DNA of 64,000 nucleotides. It comes from Diplonema japonicum. Taxonomy: Eukaryota > Euglenozoa > Diplonemea > Diplonemida > Diplonemidae. The stretch covers positions 62,001 to 126,000 of the forward strand of contig OZ025715.1 in the NCBI GenBank assembly GCA_964019335.1, given 5' to 3'. The notes beneath the pieces were generated by a model. The model saw only the letters and a program-made list of their open reading frames with translations, was not told the DNA's origin and made no database searches. The position numbers and the translations under genes are program-made. Below are positions 20,632-31,907 of this stretch, piece by piece; position 1 is the first letter of the stretch; each line of letters opens with the position of its first letter.

Positions 20632-21515
20632 TGTACCTTTTCGTTTGCATCCAGGTCCCTTATTCTAACCACTCAAACCTGTGCTAGCAGACAAATTTTT
20701 CTTCCAACCCTTTTTTTCAGGTGAGGACCGGTAAGTGCAACTCTGTGTTGGGGAACGTGTCTGTGATTTTTAAGAAGGTTTTTACCTTTCTGTGAGCTTT
20801 GAGGCTTTTCCTGGTCTAAAGGTAAACATCATTGTTCCACACATTGCCTTGCCGCTTCCACTCTTAGACACAAAACGAAGTGTCGCCCCCTTTTTTTTTC
20901 CTCATTAGAGTCTAAATCGATTAGGCTGTACCTTTTCATTCACATTCAGGTCCTTTATTCTAACCACTAACTTGGTACCTGTATTTTTCTTCCAACCCTT
21001 TTTTTTCAAGTGAGGACCGGTAAGTGCAACTCTGTGTTGGGGAACGTGTCTGTGATAAGCTTCTAAAGGTTTTTTTTAAACTTTCTGTGAGCTTTGAGGC
21101 TTTTCCTGGTCTAAAGGTAAACATCATTGTTCCACACATTGCCTTGCCGCTTCCACTTTTGGACACAAAACGAAGTGTCGCCCCCTTTTTTTTCCTCATT
21201 AGAGTCTAAATCGATTAGGCTGTACCTTTTCATTCACATTCAGGTCCTTTATTCTCACCACTAACTTGGTACCTGTATTTTTCTTCCAACCCTTTTTTTC
21301 AGGTGAGGACCGGTAAGTGCAACTCTGTGTTGGGGAACGTGTCTGTGATAAGCTTCTAAAGGTTTTTTTTTTTAACTTTCTGTGAGCTTTGAGGCTTTTC
21401 TTGGTCTAAAGGTAAACATCATTGTTCCACACATTGCCTTGCCGCTTCCACTTTTGGACACAAAATGAAGTGTCGCACCCCCCCCCCTTTTTTTTCCTCA
21501 TTAAGAGTCTAAATT
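20632..21515. repeat. Tandem array, three ~294-bp units
   Basis: Units begin at 20632, 20927 and 21221 with TGTACCTTTTC and are about 90-95% alike; unit 1 is the most divergent. Each holds CAGGTGAGGACCGGTAAGTG (or a one-base variant) and a block from about 21080 (unit 2) that runs ACTTTCTGTGAGC, then AAAGGTAAAC, then CACTTTTGGA, a GACAC...GTGTC stem-loop, C-run and T-run. Whether this is satellite DNA or a small-RNA repeat is discussed as a finding. No protein is supported. Confidence 0.8.
21080..21192 (+). ncRNA. Candidate small-RNA unit in the tandem array (SL-RNA-like layout, speculative)
   Basis: A 37-nt block ends at AAAG|GTAAAC (21116/21117). It is followed by an Sm-like CACTTTTGG (21155-21163), a GACAC/GTGTC hairpin (21162-21179) and a T-run. 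The related blocks in the other units begin near 20785 and 21375; the Sm-like site is altered in unit 1. The exon-like part does not match the known diplonemid or kinetoplastid spliced leader 3' half (TTTCTGTACTTTATTG), which counts against an SL RNA in that lineage. Confidence 0.15.
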
Positions 21516-21591
21516 AGACTCTTTCATTTTCTTTTTATGTTTGTTTAGAAGGCCTTTTCACAAAATCATAAAACCCATTCGATCCAACAAT

Positions 21592-22259
21592 AGGGGGGGG
21601 GGGGGGGGGGGGGGTCACATGGGGGTGGTAAAGTGGGTTTTTTCAAATTCGGAAATGCAGAACACTGGAGCCGCTTAAACCATGTAAAACGCCCCTTTCT
21701 CGACCAAAAAATCGATTTCCGCCCGGTACTTTTTACTTTTGGGCACCTACAAATCATTATTTTGCGTTTTTAAAACTGGTGACCACGGTTTGGTACCTGG
21801 CCTGTTGTCTCCCCTGTAGTTTCTGAGTTTTCTGAAAATTTTAGAATTTGACCATGGTTTGTTCCACCCTTTGAACGCGGCTCTTTAGGATGCCGCTACC
21901 GTTTGAACGGCAGAGTACTGTCTTACATTGTCCGATTGTGAACTTTTCTGTGTTTTGCGCGGCATTTCTGATGAATATCTATCATTTTCCCGAGGTTAGG
22001 ATGGTAAGTTTGTTTTTGCAAATATTTCAGGTACCAAACCGTGGTCACTGTTTTTCAAAAATACAGATAAAGTATAAACAAGTGCCCAGAAATGCTCTAA
22101 TCCGGCGAATTTTGATTTTTTGGTTAATTTGGAGGGTATTGGGCGGTTTTTTTTTACCTTAGGGGAAAGAATTTTAAAAAACTTTTTTTTTTCACGTTTA
22201 ACCACGTTTTTTAGGACCATGTGACCCCCCCCCCCCCCCCCCCCCCCTCCCCTCCCCCC
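21592..22259. mobile_element. Foldback element with long imperfect inverted arms
   Basis: The two halves are imperfect reverse complements over about 290 bases. GGGGTCACATGG at the left end pairs with CCATGTGACCCC at the right. GTGACCACGGTTTGGTACCT (21778) pairs with its complement at 22029-22050. A GGGCAC...ACAA block pairs in between, and about 250 bases form the loop. Outer ends are G- and C-runs. No coding sequence is supported. Confidence 0.65.
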
Positions 22260-22420
22260 TAGGGCTATGCTGGAATGGAAACGCGTTTCCATGCATTTTT
22301 TGAAAAAAAGGGAAACGGAAACGTTTCCTTATGTTTCCTTAAGAAGGAAGCCGTTTCCATAAGAATTTTGAAAAGTATGGAAACGGAAACGTTTCCACGT
22401 TTCCTGCCAGCATAGCCCTA
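22260..22420. mobile_element. 161-bp palindromic TIR element (MITE; possibly hAT-like)
   Basis: Perfect inverted ends TAGGGCTATGCTGG / CCAGCATAGCCCTA enclose repeated GGAAACGTTTCC palindromes. A TAGGG start is common among hAT elements, but no 8-bp target duplication can be read because both flanks are C- or G-runs. It lies between the foldback element and a piggyBac copy. Confidence 0.6.
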
Positions 22421-22483
22421 GGGGGGGGAGCAATTAAACATAATGTTGCTGACCCAGGTCTGCCTGGGTGCTGACAGTCCCTA

Positions 22484-23746
22484 AGAGTACAAAATTTGGC
22501 TTGGGTTGGTACTGTTAATGGGTTACGCTCGGCACCGAATATGAAGAGCTACTGGACAACAAATTCTAATTTAACCATCCCGGCTTTTGAGAAATGAGGA
22601 AACCGATTCGTTGACATACAGCGCCGACCTTTGACAACCTGGAAACATCAATAAGGCCTGAAACTGCACCTCTAGGTTTCTTGACATCATTGTCAACCGG
22701 TGTAGGACTGTGCGGACCCCTGGCAAGTGGTTGTCTGTTGACGACAGTGTTATCCCGACAACAATAAAAGTCATGGAACCACGAAAAAACAACTCGGTGG
22801 GCATCAAGGTAGTCGCTACATGCGACTCATAAAACTGTTACCTGGCGAATTTCAACATTTTCAGCAAAAAGTCCACAACACAAGACCGTCATGCATGCTG
22901 TCGACCCCTGACCGGCAGGACCAGCTCCAGGGGACTGGAGTCATATGAAAACCCGGAAGTGGACCATGGTCGTTTTTTATTGGGTCCTGGAAAGCTGTGT
23001 TGCCAACTCCTCCATAATCTGGAAGAAGGGCAGGGAATGTGGCAGAAATTATGGCTTCCCGAGCTTCAAAGAAGAACTTGTTGGCAGACTTCTCACCCAT
23101 GCCCCAAAAACCGATAGCACACACCCCCCGACAACACCGTCACCGACCCCCAAGCGCAAACACGCTAGCAATGAGGATTCCCTCACTCAGAAATACCCAA
23201 AACGTCTCGATTTGACCCTAAATCACACCTCCGAGACCATGATGAACGGAACGAAGGTGAGGAGGGTGCTCTGTGCTGTTCCTGGGTGCGGGAAGAAGGT
23301 GCAAACGTGGTGCCCCTGTTGCAAACCCCCTTATGCAAAACGTGTTTTTTACCCTTGCATGCTACCCCAGCTGGAAAAAAAACTCACAAGTTGCTTTTTT
23401 TCATCCCACAGCCCCAAAAAGTCTCCAGACTGACCTCAATCCTAGTTCAGGGCACCAAATAGGGCTGAATGCTGCCCTTTTTAGCCCAGCCATAACTCCA
23501 CGGACCCCCCACGACAAGACCCCCCAAAATCGGACATAAAAAGTACACCCTCAACCCCCCTCTTACACACATAGTTAAGTGTTCTCATCTGAATCTGGCA
23601 CCTGGAATTGAAAATTTTAGTACCGTTTACCCTTTCCTATGGTTGTCCTTGCACCTTCCTATGGTTGCATGCTGCCCTTTTTTTGAGTATTCAAAGCAAC
23701 AACGAAAATGGGGGGTACCGTAGATAGGCTCCGGGCGTTTTAGGGG
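22484..23746 (+). mobile_element. piggyBac-family transposon copy A, 5'-truncated and inactivated
   Basis: A decayed transposase reads on the + strand. Pieces seen, in order: YKIWLGLVLLMG (N-terminal region), WLSVDDS...NNSVGIKVVATCDS around the first catalytic Asp (about 22725-22830), RKWTMVVFYWVLESCVANS (about 22950-23010) and a Cys-rich C-terminus CAVPGCGKKVQTWCPCC (about 23265-23325). Stops and frameshifts separate them. The right end is CGGGCGTTTTAGGGG followed by TTAA (23747-23750), the piggyBac target. The left TIR is missing; homology to the other copies starts near 22484. Elongin B starts 15 bases beyond its right end. Confidence 0.8.
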
Positions 23747-23761
23747 TTAAAAAAAAAAAAA

Positions 23762-24128
23762 ATGACTATGTTCTTGAGATGCAAGCGAGACACCATGTAT
23801 GCAGTGCTTTTGGGGAAAAAAAAAAGAAGAAAAAAACATCTAGGACTTGGTTCATTCACTGTGACGTGACAGACAAAGTGGAGGCAGTACGGGAGAAAAT
23901 AAGTGAAATTCAAGAAATGAAACGTATGTCGCTAAGGGGGGGGGGGGGTAAAAAGAAACACCTACAGCCACTGATATCCGGCTAATTCGGGAAGATGAAG
24001 TCCTGCTGGACACGAAACAAACACTTGCGGAACAAAATATCGAGAACGCCAATCTCATCTTCGTGGTGTTCCGGACTGGCGAGGAGTGGGAAGAAATAAA
24101 TGTTAAGAAACCCGTTTATACCTCCTGA
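23762..24128 (+). CDS. ELOB: Elongin B-like ubiquitin-fold protein
   Basis: Three exons, 23762-23796, 23844-23923 and 23968-24128, with 47- and 44-nt GT-AG introns, give a protein of 91 residues. The order MFLRCKRDTM, then VEAVREKISEIQEMKPTDIR, then LIREDEVLLDTKQTL matches the ubiquitin-like fold of elongin B (human: FLMIRR, ELKRIVEGILKRPPDEQRL, DDQLLDDGKTL). The tail FVVFRTGEEWEEI matches its C-terminal strand. Both intron phases (2 and 1) are needed to keep this match. Elongin B pairs with elongin C in cullin-RING ubiquitin ligases and the elongin complex. The first ATG lies in an A-run right next to piggyBac copy A. Confidence 0.8.
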
Positions 24129-24328
24129 GCAAAACCCCCCTCCCCTTGTTTAATAAAAAAGCGCATTGCATATACCCTCCCAGTGTTCTTTTTTTTTTTT
24201 TTTTTTCTTTTTTTTTTTAAAGCTTAGATTTCCCCCCTCACCATTTCCCCCGATATTTTGCGTGCAAAAAAAAAATCTTTTTTTTAACCCCACACAAGGT
24301 AATACGAAAAAAAAAAAAAAAAAAAAAA

Positions 24329-26182
24329 ATGGTTAGATCTGGTGACCCCACCGAGATGGAGCCCCCTGCATCGGCACAGGTGACACTATGGATGGCGAAG
24401 AATTTTGTAGTGGAGCTTGTTGACAATATGCTGGCTTACGTTTCGAAGGACCAGCCGACGGGGGACACGATCCCGAAGGAGATAGGGAGGTGGGGAAATG
24501 TCAAAGCTGAGGTCGTGAGTTCCTGCCAGCAGTGGAAGGATCTGCAGACAGCGGTGCTCGAAGACGAGAAGGTCATAATGAACGACGAGTTCGCAAAGGA
24601 CAAGGAAAGGTTCGCAAAAATGTCCGTAAAAGTACCCCTGAAAGACGACAACTTCCTCTTTGTAGACTACTCAAAAAATCTCGTCAGAGAGGACATCATG
24701 ACCAAACTCTTCGCCTTTGCCAGGTCAAGGGACGTCGAAAAGATGCGAGACGCCATGTTCACCGGTGAAAAGATCAACATCACCGAAAACAGAGCTGTCC
24801 TCCACACCGCCCTGCGCAACAGATCCAACACCAAAGTCGAAGTAGATGGTAAAGATGTCATGCCTGGGATTAATTCCGTCCTTTCTCACATGCGTGAATT
24901 TTCCGAGGCGGTTAGATCTGGAACCCACACCGGGCACACCGGAAAGGTTATCAAACACATTGTGAACATTGGAATCGGTGGGTCCGACCTTGGTCCCTTG
25001 ATGGTGAACCAGGCCCTCACCCCTTACTGCCATGAGAGGATGAAGTTCCACTTCGTCTCGAACATCGATGGGACACATCTTGCAGAAGCTTTGAAAGCGA
25101 TCGACTTTGAAGAAACCCTGTTCATCGTTGCATCCAAAACCTTCACAACAGCAGAGACAATTACAAACGCGACCAGCGCGAAACAAGCTTTGCTTGATTA
25201 CTACAAGAAAACAGGTGTTGATGCGGAAGGGTGCGTGGCGAAGCATTTCATCGCATTGTCGACAAACGCGGAAGCGGTCGGCGGATTCGGAATTGACACA
25301 AACAACATGTTCGAATTCTGGGATTGGGTTGGAGGACGGTACTCGCTCTGGTCTGCCATCGGGATGGCGATTGCCCTTGCTGTGGGGATGGACAACTTCG
25401 AACAGCTTTTGGAAGGCGCGCATATTATGGACCAGCATTTCTGCAACACTCCCCTTGAACAAAACGTACCTGTGGTGCTTGCTCTGCTCGGCGTGTATTA
25501 CAACAATCTTCTTGGCGCACAAACACAGATGATTCTCCCTTACGACCAGTACCTTGTGAGGTTCGCTACGTACTTCCAACAAGGCGACATGGAGAGCAAC
25601 GGGAAATCTGTTGACAGAGACGGCAACCCTGTCGGTTACAACACAGGACCTATTATTTTAGGTGAACCGGGTACTGGATCGCAACATTCTTTCTTCCAGC
25701 TGATTCATCAGGGGACGAAATTAATCCCATGTGATTTTGTTGGGTGTTTGGAGTCGCATAACCCATTGGCTGACAACAAACACCACAAGATGCTGATGGC
25801 GAACTGTTTCGCGCAAACGGAAGCCCTGATGAAGGGTAAAACCGAACAGGAGGTCCGTTCAGAACTGGTAGCGAAGAAGATGCCCGAGGATGAAATTGTA
25901 AAGCTGCTCCCGCACAAGGTGTTCCAGGGGAATAATCCCACAAATACCATTCTTGCTAAGAAGTTGACACCTCTTTCTCTTGGTGCGCTTATCTCTATGT
26001 ACGAAATGAAGATATTCACCCAGGGTATCTTGTGGAACATCAACTCGTTCGACCAATGGGGTGTCGAACTGGGCAAGGCCCTCGCCGCTGCGATCCTTCC
26101 CGAACTGCAAAAGGGTTCGAGCACATCCTCTCACGATGGATCCACAAATGGGCTCATCAATATGTTGAATTCTCATTTGTAG
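24329..26182 (+). CDS. PGI: Glucose-6-phosphate isomerase with C-terminal peroxisomal/glycosomal signal
   Basis: 617 residues, full length. Interconverts glucose-6-phosphate and fructose-6-phosphate in glycolysis. Signatures: [22 protein letters not shown], the [12 protein letters not shown] phosphate-binding loop, [16 protein letters not shown] and the catalytic-Lys region [15 protein letters not shown]. It is about 60 residues longer at the N-terminus than animal or bacterial enzymes, as in trypanosomatid PGI. It ends N-S-H-L; S-H-L is a type 1 peroxisomal targeting signal, also used by trypanosomatid PGI, so a glycosome-like location is inferred. The start follows a run of about 20 A. No intron. 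Two candidate upstream ATGs are absent because the leader is homopolymer. Confidence 0.96.
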   Translation: MVRSGDPTEMEPPASAQVTLWMAKNFVVELVDNMLAYVSKDQPTGDTIPKEIGRWGNVKAEVVSSCQQWKDLQTAVLEDEKVIMNDEFAKDKERFAKMSVKVPLKDDNFLFVDYSKNLVREDIMTKLFAFARSRDVEKMRDAMFTGEKINITENRAVLHTALRNRSNTKVEVDGKDVMPGINSVLSHMREFSEAVRSGTHTGHTGKVIKHIVNIGIGGSDLGPLMVNQALTPYCHERMKFHFVSNIDGTHLAEALKAIDFEETLFIVASKTFTTAETITNATSAKQALLDYYKKTGVDAEGCVAKHFIALSTNAEAVGGFGIDTNNMFEFWDWVGGRYSLWSAIGMAIALAVGMDNFEQLLEGAHIMDQHFCNTPLEQNVPVVLALLGVYYNNLLGAQTQMILPYDQYLVRFATYFQQGDMESNGKSVDRDGNPVGYNTGPIILGEPGTGSQHSFFQLIHQGTKLIPCDFVGCLESHNPLADNKHHKMLMANCFAQTEALMKGKTEQEVRSELVAKKMPEDEIVKLLPHKVFQGNNPTNTILAKKLTPLSLGALISMYEMKIFTQGILWNINSFDQWGVELGKALAAAILPELQKGSSTSSHDGSTNGLINMLNSHL

Positions 26183-26255
26183 GTTTTTTTTTTGGGGGGG
26201 AAGGGGGGCATGTGCGTTTTCATTCTTCCTTTCTTTTTTTTAACTTCTTTCTTTC

Positions 26256-26286
<31 letters not shown>

Positions 26287-27208
26287 TGGGAAGAAAGAAG
26301 AAAAAATCGCAATAGTGCCGCATCCTCTCGGGGCGGGGGTTTTTTTTTTCTTCTTCTGTTCTTTCTTCCCTATTTCTGCGGTGTCCACCCTGGTTGATCT
26401 GAAAAAACTTGGGGAAGATGAAGATTATTCCTTTGTTCAGACCGGCACCAGTTGGAAACACCATAATGTAGAAGAAGAAGAAGAAATTTTTTTTTTGTGC
26501 GTACCATTGGAAGGTACCCTTTCCCCCCCCCCCCCCCCCCCCCCGATTTTTTGAGAGGCGGGAGGTGGAAGGAAAAGTACGGGGGGGGGGGGGGAGTTGC
26601 AAGAACGAAAAAAAGGGGGTATATTCTTTCTGATATCTTTATTACTGTCTTCTTTACAAAGATTTTTTTTAAGAAAAAAGAATACCCCAGGGGGGGGGGG
26701 AGGAATAGGAGGAGCTAAAAAAAAAAAAGAAAAAAAAAAAAAAAAAAAAAAAAAAAGCGGGTTCCAGTTTTTTTTTTTTAAAATTGAAAAAAAGAAAAAT
26801 ATAGAAATTAAAAAAAAAGAACCCTCCCATCCATTATATCCGCTTGGCAAAAAAAAAAAAAAAAAACAGAAGAAGAAAAATAAAGGGGAGAACAAAAAAA
26901 AAAGAGAGAAAACCAAAAGTTTATGTAACCTCCGCCCGACATAACTCGAGCACTTCTCCCCTTCTTCACGTTTACTTTATTATTTTTTTTTTTTTTACTT
27001 TTCTTTTTAAAAAAAAATTAAGAGGGGATCTGACAACAACCCCCGCGACCACCCCCTCTTGTTTTTCCTATTATAAATTTCCCCCATACCCACCTTTCCC
27101 CCCCCCTTTTTTTATTGATTTTACAAATACCACCGTATTTTTATATATAAAAAAAAAAGAATCCCCCCCCCTCACCCCACCCCACCCAACCCCAAAAAAA
27201 AAAAAAAA
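26183..27208 (+). other. Intergenic, homopolymer-rich, no gene seen
   Basis: Almost entirely A-, T-, C- and G-runs, for example A-run 26261-26286, C-run 26523-26543 and G-run 26581-26593. The many open frames here are poly-Lys, poly-Phe or poly-Gly translations. The last stretch forms the leader of the kinase gene. Confidence 0.65.
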
Positions 27209-28651
27209 ATGGATAGAAAACAACGCGGCAAAGAGGATACAAATAATAAAAAGGCTAAAAAGCCGCCTGTTCCATCGTTCGCAGCGTCTACGAAAAAAGT
27301 GGTGCCTGCGTCAAGGCCCACTCCAGGGGGGAAGAAGGTGGTAGCAAAGCGAAGCCCAATGCCGAGCCCGCGAAGCACCTCCGGAACCCCCGCCGGCACC
27401 AACACAAAGAACATTTCAAAGGACAGATCTAAACAACAACTGCACTCCACAACCACCAAGCCAAACGTCCGATCAAAATACGGCTCTTTAAGAAACACTG
27501 AAATGTGCCCAAAATGCGGGTCTCTCGTAGCGAAAGGTGTCATTAAGCACGGTGGTGACGCATCGATTGGACAATTTTCAATTCCACCGAAAGATCTTGT
27601 CATCGACACCTCGAAAATTCTCGGAGAAGGAGGTTTCGGGAGAGTGTACCTAGGCGACTACCAAGCAACAGAAGTTGCCGTGAAGGTAATGCTTGGCGAT
27701 AAGAGCCCGAAAAAAGAAGAAATCGCAGAATGGAAGAAAGAAGTCGACATTATGACCCGCCTTCGACACCCCAACATATTATCGATTCTCGGCGCAGTTT
27801 TCGAGGACGGGAAACTTGCCATAGTTACGGAATACTGCGCAAAAGGGTCATTACGGAAGGTTGTTCGGGACATCGCCCGCGGTGCCAGATTAGAGGTAAC
27901 ATGGGGGAGGAAACTTGATTGGCTGATGCAGGTTGCAAAGGGAATGGCGTTTCTACATCATAAACGGATTCACCACCGTGATTTAAAAGCGTCAAATGTC
28001 TTTGTTTCTGGGGAGACAATGAAGATCGCTGACTTTGGATTGTCAAATTTTCGTGTTCCGAATACCCCAAATGCAAAGCCTGCCACTCCGACTACATCCC
28101 CGCTGTCACAGAGTTTGAAGAACAACGCGCGGGAGATTAAGGAGGTTGTAGCGTACCACAGTCCCGGGAAGGAGGGTTTTGCACCGAAACCGCCTTTTAA
28201 AGGAAACGTTTCTTCTTCTTCTTCTGGTGCGTCTTCCGCTTCTGAAGCCGATGCATCTGGTACATTCGCATTCGTCGCACCTGAGGTTTGGGCAGGTAAG
28301 CCCTTCACCAATGCATCAGATGTTTACTCATTCGGTGTTTTTATTATCGAAACCGCCACTTCTAAAGTACCGTTTGACGAAGTTCCTGATGAAGAAGAGG
28401 ATAAGTGGGCGAACCGGATTAGGCGGGGCACGGCGCGGCCTGTTCTTCCGGAGTATGTTGGGGGTGAACCCATCCCGGAGACGCTTAGGGAGGTGACCGC
28501 GAAATGTCTGGCGTTCGAGCCCAAGAAACGGCCGGATTTCCGGAAAATCGTCAGGATGATCCAGCAAGAGTTGGACGAGCCTTACTCTTATGTGACTTGC
28601 GCGGTACCTTACGAGTCCGATGATGACTGTGAGGTTTGTAAAATTTTGAGG

Positions 28652-28693
<42 letters not shown>

Positions 28694-28779
28694 AGGATCC
28701 TTCTATCGAGCAATATGATGGCCAGGATGACTCTGAGGAATATAGTGATGCTGAAGGATGGAATAGGGGTGAATATTAA
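27209..28779 (+). CDS. Protein kinase (tyrosine-kinase-like group) with long activation-segment insert
   Basis: Exons 27209-28633 and 28696-28779 give about 502 residues. The intron is 62 nt, with an A-run of about 44 before CAG. A basic, Pro/Thr-rich N-terminus with one CPKC pair precedes the kinase domain (about 131-460). Visible motifs: GEGGFGRVYLG, AVKVM (ATP-binding Lys), HRDLKASN (catalytic Asp), DFG, VAPEVW and DVYSFGVFIIE. Between DFG and APE lies an insert of about 65 residues with a Ser cluster (SSSSSGASS), a likely phosphorylation-rich loop. Exon 2 adds an acidic tail (DGQDDSEEYSDAEGW). All catalytic residues are present, so it should be active; substrate unknown. Without splicing the tail would be poly-Lys. 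The start follows 16 A. Confidence 0.87.
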
Positions 28780-28924
28780 GAGGCGGGTGGGGGGGGGGGG
28801 GGGGGGGTGCGATTTCTTTTTTAATAATTCTTATTTTTTTAAGGGGGGTGGAGTATACGTTAGGTTTGATGTCCCCTTTCGATTTAAAAAAAAAAATGAA
28901 ATTCGTTAATTTCTTCGAGTATAA

Positions 28925-30319
28925 CCCCTAAACGCCCGGAGCCTATCTATTGTACCCCCCCCCCCCATTTTCGTTGTTGCTTTAAATACTCAAAAAAAGG
29001 GCAACATGCAACCATAGGAAGGTGCAAGGAAAGGGTAAACGGTACTAAAATTTTCAATTCCAGGTGCCAGATTCAGATGAGAACACTTAACTATGTGTGT
29101 AAGAGGGGGGTTGAGGGTGTACTTTTTATGTCCGATTTTGGGGGGTCTTGTCGTGGGGGGTCCGTGGAGTTATGGCTGGGCTAAAAAGGGCAGCATTCAG
29201 CCCTATTTGGTGCCCTGAACTCTAGGATTGAGGTCAGTCTGGAGACTTTTTGGGGCTGTGGGATGAAAAAAAGCAACTTGTGAGTTTTTTTTCCAGCTGG
29301 GGTAGCATGCAAGGGTAAAAAACACGTTTTGCATAAAGGGGGTTTTGCAACAGGGGCACCAGGTTTGCACCTTCTTCCCGCACCCAGGAACAGCACAGAG
29401 CACCCTCCTCACCTTCGTTCCGTTCATCATGGTCTCGGAGGTGTGATTTAGGGTCAAATCGAGACGTTTTGGGTATTTCTGAGTGAGGGAATCCTAATTG
29501 CTAGTGTGTTTGCGCTTGGGGGTCGGTGACGGTGTTGTCGGGGGTGTGTGCTATCGGTTTTTGGGGCATGGGTGAGAAACAAGTTCTTCTTTGAAGCTCG
29601 GGAAGCCATAATTTTTGCCACATTCCCTGCTCTTCTTCCAGATTATGGAGGAGTTGGCAACACAGCTTTCCAGGACCCAATAAAAAATGACCATGGTCCA
29701 CTTCCGGGTTTTCATATGCCGAACTCCAGTCCCCTGGAGCTGGTCCTGCCGGTCAGGGGTCGACAGCAAACCCTTAGGAGTCGACAGTATGCATGACTAG
29801 GTCCTGTGTTGTGGACTTCTTGCTGAAAATGTTGAAATTCGCCAGGTAACCGCTTTATGAGTCGCATGTAGCGATTACCTTGATGCCCACCGAGTTGTTT
29901 TTTCGTGGTTCCATGACTTTTATTGCTGTCGGGATAACACTGTCGTCAACAGACAACCACTTGCCAGGGGTCCGCACAGTCATACCGGTTGACAATGATG
30001 TCAAGAAACCTGCACATGAGGTACCCAAGCATCGTTTCTGGCCCCTCTTTGACCGCCTCATCGTCTTTTTCTTCTTTATCTGACCAGTCGGGGGAGACTC
30101 ACGTTTTCGCTGCTATTTTGACCATTTGATTTCATTTTAAGCCAACCCTGCCGGTTTCAATTAAAACAAAACTTTTAACGCAAAATGTAGTTTCAAGACA
30201 AAATAAACCGCGCAACAATGCCATATTTTGAAGTCCAGGGGCCGTGTTCAAAAAAAAGTACTTAGCGAAAAAGCAAATTTTGAAATAAGGACAAAAACGT
30301 CCGCGCGGGCGTTTAGGGG
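28925..30319 (-). mobile_element. piggyBac-family transposon copy B, internally deleted
   Basis: Inverted ends CCCCTAAACGCCCG (28925) and CGGGCGTTTAGGGG (30319) are flanked by TATAA and ATTAA, near the TTAA target. Transposase pieces read on the minus strand: WLSVDDS...NNSVGIKVIATCDS (about 29855-29960), RKWTMVIFYWVLESCVANS (about 29690-29630) and the Cys-rich CAVPGCGKKVQTWCPCC (about 29400-29350). Stops interrupt them, and the N-terminal third present in copy C is absent. It lies between the kinase stop and the leader of the RRM gene. It is related to copies A and C. Confidence 0.82.
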
Positions 30320-30811
30320 ATTAAAAAAAAAAAGAGCATGGAGGGACCCAAAAAAAAAAAAGCGGGAGAAAAAAACGTTTAGAAAAGTAAAGTGAAGAAG
30401 AGAAAGTCCTGTTCCTTTACTACCCCCCCCCTTTTTTTCTTTAGAACAAAACAAACTAAATTCTTCCGGTATTTTTCTTTTTTTAAAAAAAAAATCACAT
30501 CTTTAATATTTTTTTCTTCCACATCTTTACCACCTTTCCCCCCCTTGCATTTTTTTTCCTTCCTTTTTTTCATTTCTTTTTTCACGCAAACACAACAAAA
30601 AGAAAAACAAAAAAAAAAAAGAAAGAACACATCCCGTCGTAATTCCTCATTATTTTTATTTTTATTTTATTTTTTAAATAGAGACATCCCCACCCTCCCC
30701 ATCCATTCCCTCATTTTTTTTTCTTTTTTCTTTTTTTTTTCTCAAAAAAATTTCCAAAACGACACAACAACAAAAAAAAAAAAAAAAAAGGAGAGGAAAA
30801 GAAGAAAAACT

Positions 30812-31876
30812 ATGTCGGACATGCACGTAACGTTGGATAAGTTGCTGGAAAAATGCAAGATTAAGTTCGACACTATTAAGGGAACCTCGAGGAAGGCTGA
30901 GGTTTGCGTGCAGTTGGCAAAGCGTGCCGGCATCACCCTCGGCGAGGAGGACGAGAAGAACGATGTCCTGAACAGGCTCGTCGCGGAATGGGAGGAGAAA
31001 TTCTCCGCAGGAGAGGGAAAAGAAGCCCAAAAAACCGCCGAGAAAAAATGTTGCAAGCTCTTCGTCGGCGGGCTCCCGACAGACGTTGACAAGACCGTCC
31101 TCCGATTCGTCTTTTCCCAATTCGGAGAAGTCGCAGAAGTTGACATAAAACGCGATGTAAAAAACGGCCGAGGCAGAGGGTTCGGGTTTGTAGTTTTCAA
31201 AAATCCGGAATCTGCGGAAAAAGCAGCGTCCGAAGAAACAGTTAAAATCCGAGGAAAGAAAGTAGAGGTACAACTCGCTCTACCAACAGGCGACCCATCG
31301 CTCAAAGCACAGCGAGGCCCCGATTCTTCTTGCAAGATCTTCGTTGGGGGTTTGTCGCAGGAGTGCACGGAACAGCACCTTGGAGATTATTTCTCGGGTT
31401 TCGGCAGCATTGCGACGACAGAAGTAAAGCGAGACCATTCAAACGGACGAAGCAGGGGTTTCGGCTTTGTAACGTTCCATTCAGTCCAAGCAGCTATCGA
31501 CGCAAAGGACGCAGTTGTACCAGAAATCTGCGGGAAAAAAGTCGAGGTTTTACTGTCGATGATGCGGGGCGACCCTGCCTTGGAAACTACCCAACGGGGT
31601 CCCGACCCTCGGCGAAAGGTTTTTGTCGGGGGCCTCCCTCAAACAATCACCGAAACCGGTTTAAAAGGCCTTTTCGAGCAGTTTGGAGATGTAACGCATG
31701 CGGAGATTAAACGTGATTTCTCCAACGAACGAAGCAGGGGTTTTGGTTTTGTGATTTTCGAGGATGAACGTTCTGCAGACAGGGCCTTGGCGTGCAAGAC
31801 ACTTTGTTTGGAAGGGAAGCTAATCGATATCCAGGCAACGCTGAAGAAAGGCGACCCGCTTCTTACCGGAAAACAG

Positions 31877-31907
<31 letters not shown>

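Noticed and set aside
20632-21515. Tandem array as a CRISPR
   Set aside because: Units are about 294 bp, repeated head to tail without short repeats and unique spacers, and the genome is eukaryotic.
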